DNA from: Undibacterium sp. Jales W-56
Lineage (GTDB): Bacteria > Pseudomonadota > Gammaproteobacteria > Burkholderiales > Burkholderiaceae_D
Direction: 5' to 3'
Assembly (NCBI RefSeq): GCF_025548535.1
Contig: NZ_JAJLQW010000002.1
Span: 248,001-312,000 of the forward strand
DNA length: 64,000 bases
In this document: positions 1 through 8,373 of the stretch, piece after piece
Numbering within the stretch: position 1 is the stretch's first letter
Layout of the letters: every line of letters starts with the position of its first letter
Position numbers and translations under genes: made by a program
The notes under the pieces: model-generated
The model's database searches: none
What the model saw: only the letters and a program-made list of their open reading frames with translations
Told to the model about the DNA's origin: nothing

Positions 1-601
1 GTTGCTCTTTGGCGTTATGGAACAGGAACAGCGCAAAATCAAAAATACCGCCGGAGATACGCTTGCCATCGACCAGTACATGTTTTTCATCAAGATGCCA
101 GCCGCGCGGACGCACTACCAGCGTCGCAACCGTATCATTGAGTTGATAGCTTTTACCGTTTTGTTCCAGGCTGATCGTGCGACGCACGGCATCGCGCATA
201 TTCAGCTGACCTGTCAATTGATTATCCCAATTTGGCGTGTTGGAATCTTCAAAATCGGTCATGTAACTATCGGCACCGGAGTTCAGGGCATTGATCACCA
301 TCTTGCGCTCTACCGGACCGGTAATCTCGACGCGACGGCATTCGAGTGCTTTGGGAATCGGCGCGATTTTCCAATCGCCTTCGCGGATATGTTTAGTCTC
401 CGGCAAAAAATCTGGCAATTCACCCGCATCCAGACGTGCTGCGCGGGCTACCCGGGCAGCCAATAATTCCTGACGACGCGGCTCAAAAGCGCGGCTCAGT
501 TTAGCGACTAATTCGAGTGCTTCCGGAGTCAGGATTTGTTCAAAGCCCGGTTTGATTTCACCCGTAATTTGCATGCCTGCTGGCAAAGTGATGTGTGTCA
601 T
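1..601 (-). CDS. aceB: Malate synthase A, N-terminal part (cut by window edge)
   Basis: Translating the minus strand from the ATG at 601 gives about 200 residues beginning [20 protein letters not shown]. It contains the stretch [17 protein letters not shown] and a [12 protein letters not shown] block, both characteristic of the AceB form of malate synthase, which condenses glyoxylate with acetyl-CoA to malate in the glyoxylate bypass. A GGAG ribosome site lies just before the ATG. The rest of the gene, including the catalytic C-terminal part, lies outside the window. It sits 34 nt downstream of the haloacid dehalogenase gene on the same strand, so the two may be co-transcribed. The family assignment is firm; the regulation is inferred. 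Confidence 0.93.
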   Translation of the reverse strand, partial: MTHITLPAGMQITGEIKPGFEQILTPEALELVAKLSRAFEPRRQELLAARVARAARLDAGELPDFLPETKHIREGDWKIAPIPKALECRRVEITGPVERKMVINALNSGADSYMTDFEDSNTPNWDNQLTGQLNMRDAVRRTISLEQNGKSYQLNDTVATLVVRPRGWHLDEKHVLVDGKRISGGIFDFALFLFHNAKEQ

Positions 602-635
602 AAGATTCTCCGCTATTAAAATAAAAATATAAAAA

Positions 636-1313
636 TTAAACCTGTGTATCTAAAAACTGAATGACGTCTGTGAGCGACTTACCCTGACCGTGCGGCACCA
701 CGCCGAGCTCCTCCAAAGGCGCATCGTTTCGGTTGACCCAAAAAGTCGTATAGCCAAACCAGGTCGCACAACAGGCATCCCAGCAATTACTCGACACGAA
801 TAAAATATTTTTGACGGGCAGGTCAAACATATCCGGTGCCATTTGATAAGCCTCAGGCGCGGTCTTAAATTTTTTTACTGCATCGACCGACAACAAGTGA
901 TGAAAAATACCTTGCATATCGGCAGCATCAACAGCCGACTGCAGCATATGCTGATTGCCATTCGAGAGGATCGCCAGCTTCAATCCGCGCTCGCGCAATT
1001 GCTTCAGCACGGCGAGATTTTCTGGAAAAGCTTGCAAGCGTGCGTACTGCCCCATGAGGGCATTTTGCGCATCCAGACTCAACTGCAAGCGCAATTTATT
1101 ACATGCATAAACCAACGCATCCTGGGTTACTTCCCAAAACGGTTTATACATACTGCACATGGTGCGCAAACGCGTATATTCGATTTGCTTGTCGCGCCAC
1201 AGCCCAGCTAAAGCCAGACCATTACCCGGGAAAATTTTCTCCCCCAGTTCGCCTATCGAGTACACATCAAACAGCGTACCGTAAGCATCAAAAGCAATTG
1301 CCTGAATGGACAT
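636..1313 (-). CDS. (S)-2-haloacid dehalogenase-type HAD hydrolase (type II)
   Basis: This is a 225-residue HAD-superfamily protein starting [16 protein letters not shown]; the frame can be opened five codons further upstream, at 1328. The nucleophile Asp9 lies in FDAYGTLFD. The other type II dehalogenase blocks are present: [10 protein letters not shown] (substrate Arg), LAILSNGN (Ser/Asn), [10 protein letters not shown] (Lys) and FVSSNCWDA (Ser-Asn-Asp). Known enzymes of this family hydrolyse 2-haloacids to 2-hydroxyacids in the cytoplasm. It precedes aceB by 34 nt, and haloacetate to glycolate to glyoxylate to malate would be a coherent route, though no glycolate oxidase is visible here. 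Ala-Cys-Cys after the final Asp, where relatives usually have Ala-Thr-Gly, is unusual. The true substrate is uncertain. Confidence 0.85.
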   Translation of the reverse strand: MSIQAIAFDAYGTLFDVYSIGELGEKIFPGNGLALAGLWRDKQIEYTRLRTMCSMYKPFWEVTQDALVYACNKLRLQLSLDAQNALMGQYARLQAFPENLAVLKQLRERGLKLAILSNGNQHMLQSAVDAADMQGIFHHLLSVDAVKKFKTAPEAYQMAPDMFDLPVKNILFVSSNCWDACCATWFGYTTFWVNRNDAPLEELGVVPHGQGKSLTDVIQFLDTQV

Positions 1314-1441
1314 GAGTGAAACAATCAAAATAGGACGGTATTTTTAAATAATCAAAAAATCCGCCATTGATAAAGAAAACATCAAGTGAGTGATACGCAG
1401 TATATTCACTAGAAATAATTATAAATACGACGTTTTATCAC

Positions 1442-1470
1442 TTTATCTTTGCGTTTTAGTTAAAGATAAA
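1442..1470. promoter_or_regulatory. Candidate LysR-type operator dyad
   Basis: A perfect 9-bp inverted repeat, TTTATCTTT and AAAGATAAA, is separated by 11 nt in the divergent region between the dehalogenase gene and the LysR gene. Its size and A/T-rich arms suit a LysR-type operator. It lies about 75 bp before the regulator's start codon. Binding by the adjacent LysR protein is inference. Confidence 0.4.
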
Positions 1471-1545
1471 TCGTATGCTTGACCAATATCATTTATATTT
1501 ATCAAATGTAACGCCATTTTTCCTGTTTTAACTTACGACAATAAT

Positions 1546-2451
1546 ATGGATCAATTCAAACAAATTTCTACTTTTGCCGAAGTCGCCGCCCGCGGCAGCC
1601 TGTCTGCCGCGGCCCGCGCTGAAGGCGTTGCACCGGCCATGATAGGCCGTCGGCTAGATGCGCTTGAAGAACGATTGAGCGTGAAATTATTACAGAGAAC
1701 CACACGTAAAATCGCCCTTACCAACGAAGGCGCTGCATTTCTGGAAGACTGCCAGCGCATCCTGGCGGAACTTGAAGAAGCGGAGACTTCAGTTTCAGAA
1801 CGCAGTGCGCGTGCCAGCGGTCAATTGACGATCTCGGCGCCGGCGGGTTTTGGTCGTCAGCATGTAGCGCCACTGGTACCGTCTTTTTTAAGCGAACACC
1901 GGGACGTCAAACTCACGCTCAGCCTGAATGATCGCGTGGTTGACCTGATTGGCGAGGGGGTTGATGTGGCAATCCGTATCGCCTCGCTGAGCGACTCCAA
2001 TCTGATCGGCGTGAAACTGGCAGATAACAAACGCGTGGTCGTCGCCTCCCCTGCGTATATCAAACGTCACGGTGCGCCTGCGACTCTCGATGAATTAAGC
2101 AATCATAATTGCCTGGCATTTAGCAGCGACGGCAGTCAGCGCGGCTGGACCTTCCGCCAGAACGGCAAGAATGTCGTACTGAAGGTTGAAGGCAATATGG
2201 TCTGCAATGATGGCGAGGTGTTGCATGATTGGGCGATTGCAGGCAAAGGTCTCGCCTGGCGATCGATGTGGGAAGTCGGCACAGAAATCGAATCAGGCAA
2301 GCTGGTCACCGTGCTCGATGACTTTACCGCACCGGGCAATGATATTTATGCGATTTTTGCACAGCGCCGCCATTTGCCTTTAAGGATACGCGCCTTCGTG
2401 GATTTTTTACGCCACGCGTATAGCAAGCCAAACTACTGGCATAAGTCTTAA
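1546..2451 (+). CDS. LysR-family transcriptional regulator
   Basis: A 301-residue protein with an N-terminal winged helix-turn-helix (residues 1-60, FAEVAARGSLSAAARAEGVA then RRLDALEERL) and a LysR substrate-binding domain from about residue 90. This is the usual length for the family. It is transcribed away from the haloacid dehalogenase and aceB genes, the classic arrangement for a LysR activator of a neighbouring operon. The upstream region has a 9-bp dyad that could be its operator. No strong Shine-Dalgarno is visible before the ATG. The inducer cannot be told from sequence. Confidence 0.92.
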   Translation: MDQFKQISTFAEVAARGSLSAAARAEGVAPAMIGRRLDALEERLSVKLLQRTTRKIALTNEGAAFLEDCQRILAELEEAETSVSERSARASGQLTISAPAGFGRQHVAPLVPSFLSEHRDVKLTLSLNDRVVDLIGEGVDVAIRIASLSDSNLIGVKLADNKRVVVASPAYIKRHGAPATLDELSNHNCLAFSSDGSQRGWTFRQNGKNVVLKVEGNMVCNDGEVLHDWAIAGKGLAWRSMWEVGTEIESGKLVTVLDDFTAPGNDIYAIFAQRRHLPLRIRAFVDFLRHAYSKPNYWHKS

Positions 2452-2471
2452 ATCTGCCATAGACAGACAAA

Positions 2472-2499
2472 AAAAATCCCTGACATGTCAGGGATTTTT
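2472..2499. terminator. Bidirectional intrinsic terminator
   Basis: A perfect palindrome with stem TCCCTGACA/TGTCAGGGA is flanked by A-tracts on the left and T-tracts on the right. It lies between the convergent LysR gene and cold-shock gene and can terminate both strands. Confidence 0.85.
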
Positions 2500-2544
2500 G
2501 CTTAGCAACTTAAACAAGTCACATTCTGCGTCTCAATATGAGAA

Positions 2545-2748
2545 TTAGATCGCTTGAATGTTAGAAGCTTGCTTGCCTTTTGGGCCAGTTGTTACGTCGA
2601 AAGAAACGCGTTGGTTTTCTTTCAAAGATTTGAAGCCGGAGGATACGATTGCAGAGAAGTGAGCAAACAAATCTTCGCCGCCTTCATCTGGAGTAATGAA
2701 ACCAAAACCTTTAGAATCATTGAACCACTTAACAATACCTGTTGCCAT
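2545..2748 (-). CDS. Cold-shock protein, CspA family
   Basis: A 67-residue single cold-shock domain protein beginning [18 protein letters not shown]. The RNA-binding motifs RNP1 (KGFGFI) and RNP2 (LFAHF) are both present, and the length is standard. Such proteins are single-strand nucleic-acid chaperones that melt RNA structure in the cytoplasm. An AGGAA ribosome site precedes the ATG. About 195 bp separate it from the TetR gene upstream, leaving room for its own promoter and the long 5' leader typical of the family. Whether this copy is cold-induced or constitutive cannot be decided from sequence. Confidence 0.96.
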   Translation of the reverse strand: MATGIVKWFNDSKGFGFITPDEGGEDLFAHFSAIVSSGFKSLKENQRVSFDVTTGPKGKQASNIQAI

Positions 2749-2943
2749 TACTATTTCCTATTTCAGTTAATGTGGGCAAGTGCCCGATAGATCGTTTCAA
2801 CCAAGAAGAAATGACAGACTGATACTGCACTACCACCTAGAATCTCAACGATTGTTCGATTATACTCATAAATCCAAGACAAAGTAAAATAAAAAGAAGT
2901 CTTGTGTATTTCGTTTCATTTTCCACGACAAAACTCAGATTTT

Positions 2944-3555
2944 TCATTCAGATGGTGCAACACCTGTCAGGAAGAATTCCAAAATCTGCTCGGCCAACTG
3001 ATCGAGATTCAGCCCCTTGCCCGGCTTATACCATTGGACACTGTAATTAATCGCACCAAGCAGCAGCAAACGGACGATCTTGCTATCCGACTTAATCAAT
3101 CCCGCTTGCTTTAATTCAGAAAGCGATTTTTGCCAAAGCTGATCATAGCGATCCTTGAGATCGATAATTTTTCCCTGCAATTCCGGGCTGAGTGCATGCC
3201 AGTCATACAATAAAACCGGAATAAAATCATGCCCTTCGCCAAGCACCGTTTCTAAGTGCGCGCGCAATAATTTCCCGAATTTATCTAAAGCAGACATATC
3301 GCTGGCAACGATGCGCTCGACTTCTTCCAGCCCTGCAACCAGCCCCTCCTCCATCACGGCAGCCAGGATCTCTTGTTTGCTTTTAAAGTGATAAAAGGGA
3401 CTGCCGGATCGCATGCCTACGGCATTGGCAATGTCGCGTACCGTAGTTGCGTCATAGCCTTTCTCGCGAAATAGCCGGGCCGAAACCCGGACCAGATCGG
3501 CGCGACGATTTTTCTCCTCATCAACAACTGTTGCGAGCGGGCGATGTTTAATCAT
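2944..3555 (-). CDS. TetR/AcrR-family transcriptional regulator
   Basis: A 203-residue protein with a TetR N-terminal helix-turn-helix (about residues 18-65, SARLFREKGYDATTVRDIA then GSPFYHFKSKQEIL) and an all-helical C-terminal ligand and dimer domain. The order and spacing match regulators of fatty-acid and acyl-CoA metabolism, but the ligand is not identifiable. It lies 92 nt downstream of an acyl-CoA thioesterase-like gene on the same strand, which would suit a lipid-related regulon. That link is inference. Confidence 0.9.
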   Translation of the reverse strand: MIKHRPLATVVDEEKNRRADLVRVSARLFREKGYDATTVRDIANAVGMRSGSPFYHFKSKQEILAAVMEEGLVAGLEEVERIVASDMSALDKFGKLLRAHLETVLGEGHDFIPVLLYDWHALSPELQGKIIDLKDRYDQLWQKSLSELKQAGLIKSDSKIVRLLLLGAINYSVQWYKPGKGLNLDQLAEQILEFFLTGVAPSE

Positions 3556-3647
3556 ATTGAATCGAGGATAGTCTGCTGAAGATTGTCTGTTGAATACACA
3601 GGCACAAATTATAAAAGCCGCTCAACAATACGCACGAACGTTTATTT

Positions 3648-4127
3648 TCAAGCCCGGCCATGCAGCATGAATGCAGCAGCACCAGTCGCAATGCGTTCAT
3701 TTTTCTCATTGCGCAAATCCATCAAGACATTGGCAACACGTCTGCCTAACCGGGTCACCTCCGCTGTCGCAGTGAACCTCTTGCCTTTGCCGGGCTGTAG
3801 ATAATCAATCCGCAAATCGATCGTACTCATATTGCCAAACTCTTTTAATTGCGATAGCGGATCGTCTTTGGGACTTTGTTTCGCCATTTTCAGAAGAATC
3901 GCAAAACCTGCCACGCTATCCAGCACTGAGGCAATCACTCCGCCATGTAGCATGCCCTGGGCAAAATTGCCCAGCAATTCTTCACGCATATCAAAATGCA
4001 CCATGGGATGCTCGGGGTCAAAGTTGCCAAGCTTCACTCCCAGCAGTTGGCAAAACGGGATTTTCTCCTCCATCACCATGCGCAGTAATTGTTGAAATTC
4101 GGGATTATCGATAATGTGTTGTGTCAT
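3648..4127 (-). CDS. Hotdog-fold acyl-CoA thioesterase (PaaI/YigI-like)
   Basis: A 159-residue protein with a single hotdog domain. The active-site-like helix segment LHGGVIASVLDSVAGFA and the strand STIDLRIDYLQPG are typical of PaaI/YigI-type thioesterases, which hydrolyse acyl-CoA esters in the cytoplasm. Length and domain coverage agree with YigI (about 155 residues). It sits immediately upstream of the TetR gene on the same strand. The chain length or aromatic nature of the substrate is not readable from the sequence. Confidence 0.85.
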   Translation of the reverse strand: MTQHIIDNPEFQQLLRMVMEEKIPFCQLLGVKLGNFDPEHPMVHFDMREELLGNFAQGMLHGGVIASVLDSVAGFAILLKMAKQSPKDDPLSQLKEFGNMSTIDLRIDYLQPGKGKRFTATAEVTRLGRRVANVLMDLRNEKNERIATGAAAFMLHGRA

Positions 4128-4271
4128 ATATGCCTATTGATATCGATGCATCAAATCCGAGAAGCGATATTTATAATGATTTGTTCATTTTACTAAGCAA
4201 GCAATTGCTTTGTAAAGATAATGTCCAATTCGAATCTATTTCTTCGCCATCAGTCACCTATTAATCATAGG

Positions 4272-4360
4272 GCTTACGCAAAAACCCAAACATCTCACCA
4301 CTGAGACACAGAGACACAGAGAAAAAGCAGGAGGAACCGACTCTATAGAGTGTCGGTATA
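4272..4360. repeat. Dispersed intergenic repeat, copy A, with a small palindrome
   Basis: The sequence GCTTACGCAAAAACCCAAA is followed by TCTCACCACTGAGACACAGA and a short tandem of the GACACAGA unit. Related sequence recurs near 58.1 kb and, inverted, at 63.4 kb. A palindrome around ACTCTATAGAGT flanked by CCG/CGG follows at 4337-4356. It occupies the gene-free stretch between the thioesterase and the Hsp20 genes. Confidence 0.55.
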
Positions 4361-4513
4361 AAAACGAATCCTCAAGCTGGGTTGCAGACACCAATTTGAT
4401 GTGCGCCCACGACTACATTTACGGATACAAATAAAAAACCACCAATAAACGCGATCGGTTCGGATTGATTTTCGGGTTGATCACACGAACCATCTGTAGT
4501 CATTATTCGACCA

Positions 4514-4542
4514 CTTGAAATCGTTTTTTACTATCCCTATAT
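4514..4542 (+). promoter_or_regulatory. Heat-shock (sigma-32, RpoH) promoter for the hsp20 genes
   Basis: CTTGAAA at 4514-4520 and CCCTATAT at 4535-4542 are separated by 14 nt. This matches the RpoH consensus CTTGAAA-N13..17-CCCCATNT almost exactly. Transcription would start near 4550, leaving a leader of about 60 nt before the first hsp20 ATG at 4609. Confidence 0.8.
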
Positions 4543-4608
4543 TAGAAATCGAGCCGGCTGGTCCTGGTCTCCTGCCGGTGTCAACCTTTGAATCGGAGGA
4601 CACACACC

Positions 4609-5061
4609 ATGTACGAATCGATTTTGAACCATCCAAATAGCCTGTTCGGTCAGTTCGAGCGCCTGCGTCGTGAAATCGATGATTTGTTTGGCGTCTCTGG
4701 TTTGCCTAGCAGCATCCGCTCTGTCGCGCCGGGAACGGTGCCTGCGGTCAATGTCGGCCGCACACCTTCCAGTGTGGAAATCTATGCGTTCGCTCCTGGC
4801 CTGGACGCCTCTAAGATCGGGGTGACGCTTGATCGCGGCGTGTTGCGTATTTCTGGCGAACGCGCTTCCGGCATTCCTGCGAATGATCCCAAAGTTCAGG
4901 TGTACACCCGCGAACGCGCAACAGGCAGCTTCACGCGTGCCATTTCATTGCCGGAGGACGTCGATTCCTCGCAGGTCAATGCAAATTACCGCGACGGGGT
5001 GTTGCATGTGAGCATCGCACGTCACGAATCGGCCCAACCTAAGCGCATCACCGTGCAGTGA
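4609..5061 (+). CDS. Small heat-shock protein Hsp20 (first of three)
   Basis: A 150-residue alpha-crystallin-type protein. The start MYESILNHP is chosen because GGAGGA lies 10 nt upstream; an earlier start would lack it. The alpha-crystallin domain runs from about residue 43 to 140, with the conserved strand DGVLHVSIAR, and ends in the I-x-V tail (ITV) that docks between dimers. Such proteins hold unfolding proteins in the cytoplasm for ATP-dependent refolding. It is first behind the sigma-32 promoter and 28 nt before the next hsp20. The three copies differ from each other clearly, so they are not a recent triplication. Confidence 0.95.
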   Translation: MYESILNHPNSLFGQFERLRREIDDLFGVSGLPSSIRSVAPGTVPAVNVGRTPSSVEIYAFAPGLDASKIGVTLDRGVLRISGERASGIPANDPKVQVYTRERATGSFTRAISLPEDVDSSQVNANYRDGVLHVSIARHESAQPKRITVQ

Positions 5062-5089
5062 CGCGTCTGACAACCAAGGAGAATTCATC

Positions 5090-5470
5090 ATGAGCGATAA
5101 CAATCAAGTGGCGCGCCACGACGCCGATCAAGAGCAGCAACGCGCCGTGCTGCCCGCTGTTGACGTATTTGAGGATGCAAGCGGCATCACGTTGATCGCC
5201 GACATGCCCGGCGTACATAAGGACCAACTGGAGCTGAAGATCGAGGGCGATGCTCTCCTGATCGAAGGCAGTGCGCAGCCGCTCACGCCAGAAGGTCTGG
5301 AGGCGGTGTACGCCGAAGTACGTGTGCCGCGTTACCGCCGCAGCTTCACGTTGAGTCGCGAACTCGACACGGCGCACATCGAGGCCAACCTGAAAGACGG
5401 TGTTCTGAGTCTGCGCATCCCCAAGCAGCCGCAGGCTCAGCCTCGCCGGATCGCCGTGTCGGCAAGTTAA
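5090..5470 (+). CDS. Small heat-shock protein Hsp20 (second of three)
   Basis: A 126-residue Hsp20 with a short N-terminal arm and an alpha-crystallin domain from about residue 20. It includes VDVFEDASGITLIADMPGV, the conserved DGVLSLRIPK strand and a terminal I-x-V motif (IAV). AAGGAG lies before the ATG. The short N-terminus suggests smaller oligomers than for its neighbours, and it might form mixed oligomers with them. It lies in the same operon, 28 nt after the first copy and 30 nt before the third. Confidence 0.95.
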   Translation: MSDNNQVARHDADQEQQRAVLPAVDVFEDASGITLIADMPGVHKDQLELKIEGDALLIEGSAQPLTPEGLEAVYAEVRVPRYRRSFTLSRELDTAHIEANLKDGVLSLRIPKQPQAQPRRIAVSAS

Positions 5471-5500
5471 ACCTGATACCAACTGTGGGAGGAATGAACC

Positions 5501-6022
5501 ATGACCAAGCTTGCAGAACAACTCAAGCAAGGCGCGGATCAGGCCTGGGAGTCGCTGGCAGAGGGCTGGCGTGAGCTCAGCGCCCGCGCCAGCGGTGCGC
5601 TGACCCGTTTCTGGCCGGCACCCTCATCGGGACCAGTGTCACATTCGGATACGCCGCCCCCTCGAAACGAAGACCCGCTGCCGTTCGGCGGGTGGGCCTT
5701 TATGGCATCCGACGTGTTCGATGACGACGACAAAGTGATTGTACGCATTGAAGCACCCGGCATGCGGCGCGAAGACTTCAATATCGAATTGCAAGGAAAT
5801 ACTCTCACCGTTTGGGGAGAAAAGCGGTCCGATCGCGAAGTCAGCCGTGGCCGCTACAGTGTCGTGCAATGTGCTTATGGCAGCTTCCGCCGCGATGTGG
5901 CATTACCTGCGCCAGTCAAGGCCGAAGAAACCAAAGCCAACTACCGCGACGGGGTGCTGCGCGTCGAACTTCCCAAGGCTGACGGAGCCCGCGCTATCCA
6001 TATTGCTGTCAAGGCAGTCTGA
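5501..6022 (+). CDS. Small heat-shock protein Hsp20 (third of three, long N-terminus)
   Basis: A 173-residue Hsp20. The first 60 residues are an amphipathic region (LKQGADQAWESLAEGWREL) followed by a proline-rich linker. The alpha-crystallin domain spans about residues 65-165, with FDDDDKVIVRIEAPGM and DGVLRVELPK, and ends with I-x-V (IAV). GGAGGAAT precedes the ATG. The long N-terminal arm differs from the other two copies and resembles Hsp20 forms carried on stress-tolerance islands. It is followed by two hairpins and then the yfdX gene. Confidence 0.94.
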   Translation: MTKLAEQLKQGADQAWESLAEGWRELSARASGALTRFWPAPSSGPVSHSDTPPPRNEDPLPFGGWAFMASDVFDDDDKVIVRIEAPGMRREDFNIELQGNTLTVWGEKRSDREVSRGRYSVVQCAYGSFRRDVALPAPVKAEETKANYRDGVLRVELPKADGARAIHIAVKAV

Positions 6023-6034
6023 GCTTTAAAAAGG

Positions 6035-6092
6035 GCGTGATGCTACCCGGGTTACAGCGGGTTGCATCACGGCCGGGCAGGAACACCCGGCC
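6035..6092 (+). terminator. Two adjacent hairpins between hsp20 and yfdX
   Basis: CGTGATGC/GCATCACG (6036-6043 and 6064-6071) and GGCCGGG/CCCGGCC (6071-6077 and 6086-6092) form two consecutive stems. No T-tract follows, so they may be processing or stability hairpins or partial attenuators inside the stress operon rather than a full terminator. Confidence 0.4.
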
Positions 6093-6270
6093 ATGAACGG
6101 AATGATGTTCTCTTGCCGGCTTCATTGGGGCCTCATAGCGAACTCGCGAGCTTGGGTTCGCTGACTGCATCGCCAATTGAAAGTGTCAGGCCAAGAGCTA
6201 CGTCACTTACTGAGTCGGCAGCGGAGGTGCTGACCGACACGAATCTACTGAATCGAAAGGACGAATCATT

Positions 6271-7251
6271 ATGAAGACATTCATGCTGAACCATCCGAAC
6301 ATTGGGTTCGGTTCATCGAAAGATACTGATCGTGCAGATCAACCACGCGCGTTGGCGCTAAAAGGGCTGACGGTAGCGCTGCTGAGCATCGGGATGACGA
6401 CGGCGACGCCGGGCCTTGCCGCGACTTCGTCGCCAGCGAGCAAGCCACAGTTGCAGTCCGCATCCAGCAAGGCGGTTCAGTCTCAGGTCGACAAGCAGAC
6501 TGCGGATGCGGCTGCGGAAAAGCGCAAGCAGCTCTTGAGCGATGCTGCGGCAGCGATCGCCCAGACGCAGCAGGCACTCAAGGCACTGGAAGATAAGAAG
6601 ACCGATGTCGCGCTCAAAGCGCTTACCGAAGCCACCGGCAAACTTGAACTTATTGTGGCGCGGGATCCTTCTCTGAAGATGGCGCCTGTTGCCACTCAGG
6701 TTGTGACTTTCGACTTGTTCGCCGACCCGGAGACGGTCAAACTTGCGATCGCCGACGCGAAAAAGGCGCTCTCGGACGGTGACATTCCCAGAGCGCGATC
6801 TCTTGTTGAAGCGCTCGCGAGTGAAACTCAGATCCGAACCACGAACATTCCGCTGGCAACTTACCCGACGGCAATCAAGGCCATCACGCCCCTGATCGAT
6901 GCGGGAAAGATAGACGAGGCTAAGACACAGCTGCAAACAGCACTGAATACTCTGGTCGTTACCACGGACGTGATACCGCTGCCTAAACTGCGTGTAGAGA
7001 ACCTGCTAAAGGACGCACAGGCTTTGACCGAGAAAAAAGATCGCAGCAAAGACGACAACGACAAACTTGCAAACGAACTCAAGACTATACGCGAGCAGTT
7101 GCAGATGGCCGAGTTGCTGGGTTACGGAAAGAAGCGTGACTTCCAACCGATGTACGCTCAATTGGAATCCATCGAGAAATCCTCTGCAGGTGGTAAGAGT
7201 GGCACCAACTGGTTTGACAAGATACGCAAGCAAATCTCTGAGGCGTTCTGA
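6271..7251 (+). CDS. YfdX-family stress protein, probably periplasmic
   Basis: A 326-residue protein. After about 30 polar residues comes a hydrophobic segment ending in an Ala-rich site (GLAATSSPAS near residue 50), consistent with an export signal with an unusually long n-region. The mature part is alpha-helical and Ala/Lys-rich, with the YfdX-type core around residues 85-250 (DAAAAIAQTQQALKALEDKK, TYPTAIKAITPLIDAGKIDE). YfdX proteins are linked to acid and heat tolerance, but their biochemical role is poorly defined. AAAGGA precedes the ATG. Hsp20 plus YfdX is a known combination on transmissible stress-tolerance loci. The family call is good; the function is uncertain. Confidence 0.82.
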   Translation: MKTFMLNHPNIGFGSSKDTDRADQPRALALKGLTVALLSIGMTTATPGLAATSSPASKPQLQSASSKAVQSQVDKQTADAAAEKRKQLLSDAAAAIAQTQQALKALEDKKTDVALKALTEATGKLELIVARDPSLKMAPVATQVVTFDLFADPETVKLAIADAKKALSDGDIPRARSLVEALASETQIRTTNIPLATYPTAIKAITPLIDAGKIDEAKTQLQTALNTLVVTTDVIPLPKLRVENLLKDAQALTEKKDRSKDDNDKLANELKTIREQLQMAELLGYGKKRDFQPMYAQLESIEKSSAGGKSGTNWFDKIRKQISEAF

Positions 7252-7609
7252 TCTGCAGCATGGCAGCAGCGGCTGCCGTGCTACTTGATGGGCACTTCTA
7301 CGGCCCTCGGCGTCGAGCTTTTCAGCACACACATCTGTTACTGGGTACATTTTCTAATTCAGAATTGGTTGTTGGTAACGTATTTCTTCACGGATGGGCG
7401 CCCATTAATGTTCCAAATGATGGCGCAGGCAACCAGCAAGCACTACCTCGGCGGCCTGTCTTGCCCCCGCATTGATCAAAGAAGCGGTGATATTGAGGCC
7501 CGGCCCCACACGAAAAATCGTCTGAAAACAGCCGGACCTTTCAAGTAAGAGTCTGGCAGCTAAGGTCGGCGGGCGGCTTACCGAACCAACTTCAACGGAG
7601 AACCATAAT
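7252..7609 (+). other. Gene-free stretch between yfdX and marC-family gene
   Basis: About 358 bp. It starts with a hairpin GGCAGC/GCTGCC at about 7262-7279. Two overlapping open frames (7260-7475 and 7285-7548) have no recognisable family, no good ribosome site and conflicting frames. It may hold decayed sequence or a leader for the next gene. Confidence 0.4.
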
Positions 7610-8245
7610 ATGCATCAGAACGAATTCATTGGTACTACAACGCTGCTTTACGCACTGGCGAATCCGATCGGAGTGATTCCAATCTTTCTGAGCCTGACTC
7701 GCGGCGTGATGGCGCGCGCACGACAAAAAACCATTGTTATAGCCAGCCTTGCTGTAGCAGCTTTCTTGTCGGCTTCGGCGCTGTTCGGCCGTGATATTTT
7801 GGCATTCTTTTATGTCGGGCTCGACGATTTCCGTATCGCTGGCGGCCTGTTCGCACTTTTCATCGCGTTTGAAATGTTTCAGGCGCACTATGGTGGTTTT
7901 ATGCAAACCTCAGATGAGCGCCGCGAAGCCCAGTCCGACATTCGAGCTATTGCTATTACGCCTCTGGCTTTCCCGCTTCTGGTCGGCCCGGCAGAAATCG
8001 GCGTAATGATCACCTTGGCGAACGACACAGCGAATTGGCAGGGAAAAGCCGCACTGGTCGGCTCCGCGATCACGACCTCCGCCCTCGTGGGGGCTACCTT
8101 GTGTCTGGCCTTGCCAATCAACCGGTTGCTTGGTAGAACAGGAATCAATGTGGCGACGCGCGTGATGGCGCTGTTCGTGGCCGCCATCGGAATTCACTTC
8201 ATCATGACGGGACTGCGTAATCAGCTACCTGGCCTTATTTCCTGA
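7610..8245 (+). CDS. MarC-family integral membrane protein (UPF0056)
   Basis: A 211-residue protein with about six hydrophobic segments, beginning with the family signature LYALANPIGVIPIFLSLTRG. Further conserved parts are the segment AITPLAFPLLVGPAEIGVMI and the final helix VMALFVAAIGIHFIMTGL. It is an inner-membrane protein of unknown transport substrate; despite the name, the family is not a proven antibiotic exporter. GGAGA precedes the ATG. Its position behind hsp20-yfdX suggests it is the last gene of the stress unit. Confidence 0.9.
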   Translation: MHQNEFIGTTTLLYALANPIGVIPIFLSLTRGVMARARQKTIVIASLAVAAFLSASALFGRDILAFFYVGLDDFRIAGGLFALFIAFEMFQAHYGGFMQTSDERREAQSDIRAIAITPLAFPLLVGPAEIGVMITLANDTANWQGKAALVGSAITTSALVGATLCLALPINRLLGRTGINVATRVMALFVAAIGIHFIMTGLRNQLPGLIS

Positions 8246-8260
8246 CCATTCGTCAAAGGT

Positions 8261-8299
8261 AAAAAAAATCATTTGCACCAAGCGCCCTCTTGGTGCAAA
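8261..8299. terminator. Intrinsic terminator between convergent genes
   Basis: An 11-bp perfect stem, TTTGCACCAAG/CTTGGTGCAAA, encloses a 6-nt loop. On the minus strand it is followed by a run of eight T after 3 nt, so it best serves the Cache-protein gene on that strand. It can also close the marC transcript. Confidence 0.75.
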
Positions 8300-8373
8300 G
8301 ATAAGTGAAGAAACACACTGAAATACAGTCTGAAAGGACTGGCCTACGACTGAACAAAGATCTTATTTCACGC

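Noticed and set aside
6062..6274. 70-codon frame between hsp20 and yfdX
   Set aside because: It covers two hairpins and overlaps the yfdX start; composition and start context are not gene-like.
7260..7548. Two frames between yfdX and the marC-family gene
   Set aside because: They overlap in different frames without ribosome sites; neither resembles a known protein.
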